The notes under the pieces are model-generated. The model did no database searches. It had not been told where the DNA came from and saw only the letters and a program-made list of their open reading frames with translations. The translations under genes and the position numbers were made by a program. From Gemmatimonadales bacterium (lineage in GTDB: Bacteria; Gemmatimonadota; Gemmatimonadetes; Gemmatimonadales; GWC2-71-9), in contig JACKDA010000016.1 in the NCBI GenBank assembly GCA_020633775.1, positions 1 through 33,025 of the forward strand: a stretch of DNA of 33,025 nucleotides. Reading direction: 5' to 3'. Positions 27,655 to 33,025 of this stretch are shown one piece after another; position 1 is the stretch's first letter; each line of letters starts with the position of its first letter.

Positions 27655-28391
27655 CCCGCGAGCTCCGGGATCGCGTCGCCCTGGTCACCGGGGGCGCCCG
27701 CCGGCTCGGCCGCGCGTTCACGCTCGCCCTCGCCTCGCGGGGGATGCGACTCGCCGTCCACTATGGCAGCTCGGCGAACGAGGCACGCGACGTCGTCGCC
27801 GAGCTCCGGGAGCAGGGGATCGACGCCGATGCCTTCGGGGCCGACCTGCGTGACCCCGCCGAGGCCCGTGCGCTGCCTGACCGGGTGGTCGAGCGCTTCG
27901 GTCGGCTCGATGTCCTGGTCAACAGCGCGGCGGTGATGGAGCGGATCCCGATCGAGGAGGTCACCGTCGACGCGTGGGAGAGCCAGATCGGGCTCAACCT
28001 GCGGGCGCCGTTCTTCCTCGCCCAGCAGGCCGCGCCGCACTTGCGCGCGCACCACGGGACGATCGTCAACATCGCCGACCTTTCGGGGTTCGAACCCTGG
28101 CGCAACTATCCCGTGCACTCGATCAGCAAGGCCGGCGTGGTCATGCTGACGAAGGTCCTCGCCAGCGCGCTGGCGCCCGAGATCACGGTCAACGGGATCG
28201 CCCCCGGCACCGTGCTCCTGCCCGAGGACTACGACGATGCGCGTCGCGCCTTCCTCGCCGAGACGACGCCGCTGCAGCGGCTGGGGGCGCCCGAGGATGC
28301 GGTCGCCGCGCTGCTCTACCTCGTCGAGCACGGCACCTTCGTCACCGGTGAGACCATCGTCGTCGATGGTGGCCGGTTGCTCCGTCGATGA
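27651..28391 (+). CDS. SDR family protein, pteridine reductase-like, with His in place of the catalytic Tyr
   Basis: The 246-residue protein has an SDR Rossmann fold: VTGGARRLGRAF for NADP, VLVNSAAVM, NIADLSG, VNGIAPGTVLLPE and a C-terminal TGETIVVDGG. The NIAD form with Asp143 and the LAPEITVNGIAPGTVL stretch recall FolM and PTR1, where an Asp replaces the usual Ser. The catalytic motif Y-x-x-x-K reads HSISK, His156 (codon CAC at 28116) and Lys160, so the general-acid Tyr is missing. A T-to-C change would explain it, or the protein belongs to a subfamily with His or to non-redox members. GTG 27651 overlaps the PHP stop by 4 nt. Reductase activity is uncertain. Confidence 0.82.
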   Translation: MTRELRDRVALVTGGARRLGRAFTLALASRGMRLAVHYGSSANEARDVVAELREQGIDADAFGADLRDPAEARALPDRVVERFGRLDVLVNSAAVMERIPIEEVTVDAWESQIGLNLRAPFFLAQQAAPHLRAHHGTIVNIADLSGFEPWRNYPVHSISKAGVVMLTKVLASALAPEITVNGIAPGTVLLPEDYDDARRAFLAETTPLQRLGAPEDAVAALLYLVEHGTFVTGETIVVDGGRLLRR

Positions 28392-29119
28392 TCACCCTCG
28401 GCGAGGTGGTCATCGTCGGCGGCGGCTGCTACGGCAGCTTCTACCTGCGGCAGCTCGCGCGTGCGCGCGCGGCCGGGGCCGCCACGTGGCGCCGCGTGCT
28501 GGTGGTCGACCGGGACCCGGGCTGTCGCGCCGCCTCGGCGATCGTCGACATGTCCGACACGGAGTTCGTGCAGGCGCCCTGGTCCGCGTTCCTCGACCGG
28601 TGGCTCGGGGCGCCGACCCGGCGCGCCGATGACATGGTCGTGCCCTCGCCGCTCATGCCCCACCTCTTCGCCGACTGGGTTCGGACCCGCGCGACCGCCC
28701 GCTGGCCGGAGCATCGGGTCGAGATGGTGCCGGTGGAGCGTGCCGTGGGGACTCCCTTCGACCAGCTGCATCCCGGCGATGGCAATCGCTACGTGTCGCA
28801 TGCGGACTGGATCTGCCCGGTCCACTGCATCGAGCCGGCGACCTGTCCCCGGATCCGGGCCCCGCGCAGCTGGGAGATGACGGAGACGATCGCCGAGTGG
28901 GCGGGGCAGGGTGCAGCGGACGAGGGGACGCCGGCGCTCGGGGTATTCCACTGTGCCCACGTGACGTACGGCGTCGGCATGGTGGCCGCCCGTGCCGTGC
29001 GCGACGCCGCCGATGCCCTCGACGCCCGACTCGCGCGGCACGGGTCCGCCGAGATGGTCCTGGCCTCGGTGTCGTCCTGTCACGGCGCGATCGGCGTGCT
29101 GCGCGCGGAGGCGCGATGA
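28388..29119 (+). CDS. Unrecognised Rossmann-like protein with a conserved-looking Cys cluster
   Basis: The 243-residue protein opens VVIVGGGCYGSFYL, a dinucleotide-binding G-x-G-x-x-G start with Cys14, and VLVVDRDPGC at strand 2. In its centre is CPVHCIEPATCP (Cys143, Cys147, Cys153) preceded by HADWI and followed by a short helical region. FHCAHVTYGVG (Cys189) and SVSSCHGAIG (Cys231) come later. The spacing could hold a metal or Fe-S cluster. I do not recognise the family. The ATG overlaps the SDR stop by 4 nt, and its stop overlaps the DUF389 start by 4 nt. No signal peptide is present. A soluble NAD(P)- or FAD-dependent redox protein is one guess; its role is unknown. Confidence 0.75.
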   Translation: MITLGEVVIVGGGCYGSFYLRQLARARAAGAATWRRVLVVDRDPGCRAASAIVDMSDTEFVQAPWSAFLDRWLGAPTRRADDMVVPSPLMPHLFADWVRTRATARWPEHRVEMVPVERAVGTPFDQLHPGDGNRYVSHADWICPVHCIEPATCPRIRAPRSWEMTETIAEWAGQGAADEGTPALGVFHCAHVTYGVGMVAARAVRDAADALDARLARHGSAEMVLASVSSCHGAIGVLRAEAR

Positions 29120-30825
29120 CCCAGGCCGTGCCCCCGGAACCGACGAGCTGGGCCGCCGCCCTCCGGTTGCTGCGTCGGCTGGTCCGCCCGCTGCAGGCCC
29201 GCGCCGCGGACGCCTGCGGCGTCGATGCGTCGAGCCGGATCGGCACGGTCGAGCAGATGCTCGACCAGAACGCGCGGCGCGCACCCGGCTACTGGATCCA
29301 GCTGTCGCTCGCCGCGGGCATCGCCATCCTCGGGCTCGTCCTCAACAGCACCGCTGTCGTGATCGGCGCCATGCTGGTCTCGCCGCTCATGGGTCCGCTG
29401 GTCGAGCTCGGGATGGGGTTCGCGGTCGGCTCGTCGTACCTGCTGATTCGGTCCGCACTCCGGGTCGTGACGAGTGTCGTGGTCGTCGTGATCGGCACGG
29501 CACTGTTCACCATCGTCCTGCCGTTCCACGAGGTGACCGCCGAGATCGCCTCCCGCACCGCCCCGACGGCGCTCGACCTGCTGGTGGCGGTGTTCTGTGC
29601 CCTCACCGCCGCCTACACCACGGTGCGTCGGACGTCGGACACCACCGCCGCGGCCGCCGGGACCGCGATCGGGATCGCCCTGGTGCCGCCGCTGTGCGTG
29701 ATCGGCTACGGCGTCGGGACCCTCGATGGCCAGGTCGCCGGCGGGGCGGCGCTGCTGTTCACCGCGAACTTCTCGGCGATCGTGGTCTTCAGCGTGCTCG
29801 CCTTCCTGCTGCTGGGGTACGACCTCGTTGATGCGACGGTGCTCGAGACCCAGGCCCTGTCGAGTCGCGCCACCCGGTTCGATCGGGTCGCCGCGCGGGG
29901 GCAGGAGGTCCTGGCGCGCCTGTTCGGGTCCCGCTTCGGCCCCGCCGCGCGGATCCTCGTGCCGGTCGCGTTCCTCGCGGCGGTGTACTTCCCCCTCCGC
30001 TCCGCCCTGCAGGCGGTGACGTGGCAGATCCAGCGCCGTGCGGAGGTCGCCAGCATCCTCGGCGAGCTCGTCCCCGACGCCGTGCAACAGTCGGTGCTCG
30101 TCGAGAAGGGCCGGGTGGAGGTGCGCCTGCTCGTCGTCGAGGATGAGGTCGATCCCGTCGCGATGGAGGCCCGGCTCTCGACCGCGATCGCGGCCGCCAC
30201 CGGGGTCGAACCGGTCGTGCAGGTGGTGGCCGTGCCGGACATCGCCGCCCTCGCCCGCGCCCGCAGCGCCCAGTCGGCGCCGGCCTCGACCCTGCCGGCC
30301 GTGGCGGTTCCCGCGGTGGAGCAGGCGCGCAATCGCCTCGGGAGCACCCTCGCGCGTGCGTGGCCGCTCCGGGGCGGCCGACTCGCGGGCTGGATCCTCG
30401 AGGTGCCCCCGGACGGGGAGCCGGTCGTGGTCGTGCACCACTTCGGCGCCCCGATCGGGCAGGCCGCGGAGGACCTGCTGGCCGAGGCCCTCAGCAGTTC
30501 CCTCGACATGCGCCCCCGGATCGTCGATCAGCCGATCGACTCGATCGCCCTCCTCGGGGGCGCCGACCTCCCGGCGTGGCTTCGCCGGGTGGACGGACAG
30601 CTGGCGCTGCTGCCCTGGCTCGACCGGGTGAGTGCCTGCCTCGGCTACCCGCGGGCCGACAGCGCGGCGGCACTCGCCGATTCGCTCCGCGCTCGCGCAA
30701 GCCGGTTCGGCGAGCGGGTGCGGGTGGGTCCCGACACCGCCTGGCAGTTCCAATGGGTCAGCGGCGCCTGTCCCGTCGCCCGCGCGGACAGTCTCGTGCG
30801 CCCGGGAACTTCCACCGGCCCGTGA
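29116..30825 (+). CDS. DUF389 membrane protein with long C-terminal extension
   Basis: The 569-residue protein has the DUF389 core of about six membrane helices: SLAAGIAILGLVLNSTAVVIGAMLVSPLMGPL, a hydrophobic run SVVVVVIGTALFTIVLPF, AAAAGTAIGIALVPPLCVIGYG and LLFTANFSAIVVFSVLAFLLLGY. The GAMLVSPLMGP and VALVPPL-type elements are diagnostic. DUF389 proteins are conserved but without assigned function. After residue 270 lie another membrane segment and about 260 soluble residues with repeated strand-helix units (VEVRLLVVEDEVDP and AGWILEVPPDGEPVVVVHHF). The ATG overlaps the previous stop by 4 nt. A 955-residue antisense frame here is a shadow. Confidence 0.82.
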   Translation: MTQAVPPEPTSWAAALRLLRRLVRPLQARAADACGVDASSRIGTVEQMLDQNARRAPGYWIQLSLAAGIAILGLVLNSTAVVIGAMLVSPLMGPLVELGMGFAVGSSYLLIRSALRVVTSVVVVVIGTALFTIVLPFHEVTAEIASRTAPTALDLLVAVFCALTAAYTTVRRTSDTTAAAAGTAIGIALVPPLCVIGYGVGTLDGQVAGGAALLFTANFSAIVVFSVLAFLLLGYDLVDATVLETQALSSRATRFDRVAARGQEVLARLFGSRFGPAARILVPVAFLAAVYFPLRSALQAVTWQIQRRAEVASILGELVPDAVQQSVLVEKGRVEVRLLVVEDEVDPVAMEARLSTAIAAATGVEPVVQVVAVPDIAALARARSAQSAPASTLPAVAVPAVEQARNRLGSTLARAWPLRGGRLAGWILEVPPDGEPVVVVHHFGAPIGQAAEDLLAEALSSSLDMRPRIVDQPIDSIALLGGADLPAWLRRVDGQLALLPWLDRVSACLGYPRADSAAALADSLRARASRFGERVRVGPDTAWQFQWVSGACPVARADSLVRPGTSTGP

Positions 30826-30827
30826 CG

Positions 30828-30857
30828 TTCTTCCGGCAGCGGGGACGCCGGTATCTT
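30828..30857 (+). promoter_or_regulatory. Possible promoter of thioredoxin reductase (TTCTTC-18-TATCTT)
   Basis: TATCTT (30852-30857) is a good -10 hexamer 40 nt before GTG 30898. TTCTTC (30828-30833) at 18 nt spacing is a poor -35. The 72-nt gap after DUF389 fits a new transcript here. Confidence 0.33.
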
Positions 30858-30897
30858 GTGGCACCCGCACCCCGGACACCCCCAGAGGGAGCACGAC

Positions 30898-31938
30898 GTG
30901 ACCGACACCCTTCCGCGTGACACCCCGGCCGAGCTGGTGGTGATCATCGGCTCCGGCCCCGCCGCCTGGACGGCGGCGATCTACGCCGCGCGCGCGAACC
31001 TCCGCCCGCTCGTGTTCGAGGGCGAGCCGTCGCGCGAGATGATCCCGGGCGGGCAGCTCATGTTCACCACCGAGATCGAGAACTTCCCGGGCTTCCCCGA
31101 CGGCGTCGACGGGCAGGCCCTCATGGCCACGATGCGGACGCAGGCCGAGCGGTTCGGCACCCGGATCGTGACCGAGAACATCGTCTCGGTCGACTTCGCG
31201 AACCGGCCCTTCACGTTGCGTCCGAGCTACGGTGCACCGGTGCAGGCCCATGCGGTGATCGTCGCGACCGGCGCCCGCGCCATCTGGCTCGGTCTCGACA
31301 ACGAGGAACGCCTGGCCCAGCACGGCGGTGGCGTGTCGGCCTGCGCCGTGTGCGACGGTGCGCTGCCGGTCTACCGCGACAAGGTGGTGGCGGTCGTCGG
31401 CGGCGGCGACTCGGCGATGGAAGAGGCGACCTACCTGACGAAGTTCGCGCGCGAGGTCGTGATCATCCACCGGCGCGACAGCTTCCGGGCCTCGAAGGTG
31501 ATGGCCGACCGCGCGCTCGCGAACCCGAAGATCCGGGTGGAGTGGAACAGCCAGGTCGTCGATGTCCTCGGCGAGGACTTCATCACCGGCGTCCGGATCG
31601 CCGACACCGTGACGGGCGCGGAGCGCACCCTCGAGGTCGGCGGGCTCTTCGTCGCGATCGGCCATGCCCCGAACACCGGCTTCCTCGGCGGCCAGCTCGA
31701 GACCAGCCCGAGCGGGTACATCCTCACCCCGACGGGCTGGCGCACCGAGACGAGCGTGGAGGGCGTCTTTGCCGCCGGGGACGTCATCGACGACTACTTC
31801 CGGCAGGCGATCACGTCGGCGGGGACGGGGTGCATGGCGGCGCTCGAGGCCGAGCGCTGGCTGGCGCATCACGGGATCGGCGAGTCGCCGGTGCTCGACA
31901 CGGCCGAGTCGTCGGTGGGGCACCCCGGGTCGGCGTGA
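30898..31938 (+). CDS. trxB: Thioredoxin-disulfide reductase
   Basis: The 346-residue flavoprotein reduces thioredoxin with NADPH in the cytoplasm. It has VVIIGSGPAAWTAAIYAAR for FAD, PGGQLMFTTEIENFPGFP, the redox pair CAVC at Cys149 and Cys152 followed by DGALP, VVGGGDSAMEEATYL for NADPH with HRRDSFRASK, and VFAAGDVIDDYFRQAITSAGTGCMAA near the end. The set is complete for TrxB rather than lipoamide dehydrogenase, whose disulfide lies near the N-terminus. AGAGGGA precedes GTG 30898. The C-terminal tail (HHGIGESPVLDTAESS) is a little longer than usual. The MBL-fold gene overlaps its stop by 4 nt. Confidence 0.95.
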   Translation: MTDTLPRDTPAELVVIIGSGPAAWTAAIYAARANLRPLVFEGEPSREMIPGGQLMFTTEIENFPGFPDGVDGQALMATMRTQAERFGTRIVTENIVSVDFANRPFTLRPSYGAPVQAHAVIVATGARAIWLGLDNEERLAQHGGGVSACAVCDGALPVYRDKVVAVVGGGDSAMEEATYLTKFAREVVIIHRRDSFRASKVMADRALANPKIRVEWNSQVVDVLGEDFITGVRIADTVTGAERTLEVGGLFVAIGHAPNTGFLGGQLETSPSGYILTPTGWRTETSVEGVFAAGDVIDDYFRQAITSAGTGCMAALEAERWLAHHGIGESPVLDTAESSVGHPGSA

Positions 31939-32576
31939 CCGCCGCACCCGGGCCGGAGGTCTTCGGGATCCCCAACGGCCAGTTCGCCCAGAACAGCTGG
32001 CTTGTCGTCGACCCTGCCTCGCGCGACACCGTCGTCGTCGATCCGGGCGAGGAGGCGGAACGGATTCTCGCCGAGATCCGGCGCCGGGATCTCGTCGTGC
32101 GCGCCATCTGGCTCACCCACGCCCACCTGGACCACATCTGGGGCGTGGACACGGTGCGCGTCGCGACCGGTGCGCCGGTCCACCTGCACCCCGACGATCG
32201 GCGCTGGTACGACATCCTCCCGGAACAGGGGGCGATGTTCGGGCTCCGCGACCTGCCGCGACTCGCCCCACCCGATCATGAGCTGGCCCACGGGGACTCG
32301 GTGTCGGTGGGTCGCTTCCCGTTCGTCGTGCGTCATGTTCCCGGCCACTCGCCCGGCCACGTCGCGTTCATCGGCCACGGCCTTGCGATCGCCGGCGATG
32401 TCCTCTTCGCGGGGTCCATCGGTCGCACCGACCTTGCGGGAGGCAGCACCGAGGCGTTGCTGGAGTCGATCCGGCGCGAGCTGCTGACGCTGCCGGACGA
32501 GACCCGGGTCCTGCCGGGTCACGGCCCGGAGACCACGGTCGGCGCCGAGCGGCGGTCCAACCCCTTCCTGCGGTAG
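31935..32576 (+). CDS. MBL-fold metallo-hydrolase (glyoxalase II/YcbL-like)
   Basis: The 213-residue protein has the binuclear metal motif THAHLDH at 61-67, then HVPGHSPGHVAF, the bridging AGDVLFAGSIGRTDL and LPGHGPETTVGAER near the C-terminus. This is the compact YcbL-type glyoxalase II layout, which hydrolyses S-acyl glutathione or similar thioesters; GSIGRTDL is also found in this group. It has no signal peptide and would be cytoplasmic. GTG 31935 overlaps the trxB stop by 4 nt, a coupling that suggests a thiol-related task. A longer frame to 31350 lies over trxB and is rejected. Persulfide dioxygenase is less likely given the sequence. Confidence 0.88.
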   Translation: MTAAPGPEVFGIPNGQFAQNSWLVVDPASRDTVVVDPGEEAERILAEIRRRDLVVRAIWLTHAHLDHIWGVDTVRVATGAPVHLHPDDRRWYDILPEQGAMFGLRDLPRLAPPDHELAHGDSVSVGRFPFVVRHVPGHSPGHVAFIGHGLAIAGDVLFAGSIGRTDLAGGSTEALLESIRRELLTLPDETRVLPGHGPETTVGAERRSNPFLR

Positions 32577-32594
32577 GTCACCGAGCCGGCACGC

Positions 32595-32642
32595 GATCGT
32601 GAAGTGATCGTGACCGGTCCGGCGGACGTTTGCGGATCGTGA
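32595..32642 (+). repeat. Three copies of GATCGTGA before the GT4 gene
   Basis: GATCGTGA occurs at 32595-32602, 32606-32613 and 32635-32642, the first two 11 nt apart, about one helical turn. The third covers the start of the glycosyltransferase gene. This may be a regulator-binding site or chance in GC-rich DNA. Confidence 0.35.
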
Positions 32643-33025
32643 TCCCACCGCCGCAACGGCTTCGCCCGGACGCCCCGTTCGGCGTGCTCGACGTCTCGGA
32701 GTACTTCGGCGCGTCGAGTGGCGGCGTCCGCACCTATCTGCTGCAGAAGCGGCGGTTCGTCGCGGACCATCCCGGGCTCCGTCAGGTGCTCGTCACCCCC
32801 GGGGCGCACGACGCCGTGCACGACGAGCCGGGGAGCCGGTGGTACCAATTGCGCGGGCCGGCGATTCCCTTCCAGCCGAGCTACCGGTTCCTGCTGGCGA
32901 CCCGGTCGGTCCGCCGGATCATCGATCGCGAGCGGCCCGACCTGATCGAGGTGGGCTCGTCCTACTTCGCGCCCTGGGTGGGGCACCACGCCCGGCGGCA
33001 CGTCGAGGTGCCGGTCGTCTGGTTC
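32630..33025 (+). CDS. Glycosyltransferase family 4, N-terminal part (partial)
   Basis: The gene runs off the right edge with 132 codons visible. The product starts LRIVIPPPQRLRPDAPFGVLDVSEYFGASSGGVRTYL, whose S-G-G-V-R-T-Y-L is the GT4 acceptor-side glycine loop, followed by VTPGAHDAVHDEPG and later RRIIDRERPDLIEVGSSYFAPW, another GT4-like element (P-D-x-I-E-x-x-x). The donor-binding C-terminal domain is outside the window, so the sugar and acceptor are unknown. Start is TTG 32630 or GTG 32639, both just before the first strand. It may belong to alpha-mannosyltransferases that modify lipids, but this is guesswork. Confidence 0.72.
   Translation, partial: MRIVIPPPQRLRPDAPFGVLDVSEYFGASSGGVRTYLLQKRRFVADHPGLRQVLVTPGAHDAVHDEPGSRWYQLRGPAIPFQPSYRFLLATRSVRRIIDRERPDLIEVGSSYFAPWVGHHARRHVEVPVVWF

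Noticed and set aside
30898..31938. TrxB considered as the missing lipoamide dehydrogenase E3
   Set aside because: The CAVC pair in the NADPH domain and the length of 346 residues fit thioredoxin reductase; E3 has an N-terminal C-x4-C and about 470 residues.
29080..31947. 955-residue minus-strand frame
   Set aside because: Antisense to DUF389 and trxB, both with clear motifs; low-complexity charged composition without domains.
32718..32945. 75-residue plus-strand frame at the right edge
   Set aside because: A shadow of the GT4 gene; only the frame from 32630 shows the SGGVRTYL motif.

Overview
This is GC-rich bacterial chromosome with coding density close to complete. Most genes start with ATG or GTG, and many neighbours overlap by 4 nt (GTGA or ATGA). 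The gene content resembles Gemmatimonadota: a myo-inositol-1-phosphate synthase next to a CDP-alcohol phosphotransferase, a NamZ/NagZ/serine-hydrolase murein cluster, and many secreted or lipoprotein hydrolases. That taxonomic placement is inference from gene content only. I saw no rRNA, tRNA, IS element, phage gene or CRISPR array, and no gene-free stretch over 300 bases.

Layout. (1) 1-2766, minus strand: start of an S41 C-terminal processing protease, a BadF/NagK-type sugar kinase and a sodium:solute symporter. (2) 2901-4809: an A-type Fe-S carrier (minus), then plus-strand DUF4242, a divergent TrpF-like barrel protein and a VOC protein. (3) 4825-6246, minus: a secreted M61-like metallopeptidase. 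(4) 6396-10582, plus: a secreted LVIVD-type propeller protein, a small exported protein, a multicopper oxidase, a 53-residue membrane peptide and an NTF2-like protein. (5) 10658-16129, plus: an ABM-like monooxygenase, cysteine synthase, a YiiX-like cysteine hydrolase, a VOC protein, a secreted S41 peptidase and a STAS-like protein. (6) 16126-20339: a murein-degrading island of an AmiE-like lipoprotein and NagZ (minus) with divergent NamZ (plus). (7) 20428-22733, plus: CDP-alcohol phosphotransferase, inositol-phosphate synthase and a small protein. (8) 22796-26819: 2-oxoacid dehydrogenase E1 alpha, E1 beta and E2 with two small proteins. (9) 26824-30825: PHP phosphoesterase, SDR, an unrecognised Cys-rich Rossmann protein and a DUF389 membrane protein, coupled by 4-nt overlaps. 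(10) 30898-33025: thioredoxin reductase, MBL-fold hydrolase and the start of a GT4 glycosyltransferase.

How they fit. NamZ, NagZ and the AmiE-like hydrolase would strip GlcNAc, MurNAc and peptide from murein fragments outside the cytoplasm. The symporter and kinase resemble the MurT/MurK uptake and phosphorylation pair, so the window seems to hold most of a MurNAc salvage route, lacking only a MurQ etherase. The inositol pair would make inositol phosphate and attach it to a lipid. The most novel pieces are the unrecognised Cys-rich Rossmann protein, the SDR with His at the Tyr position, the TrpF-like subfamily without its phosphate/substrate Arg motif, and the overlapping head-to-head starts of nagZ and namZ.
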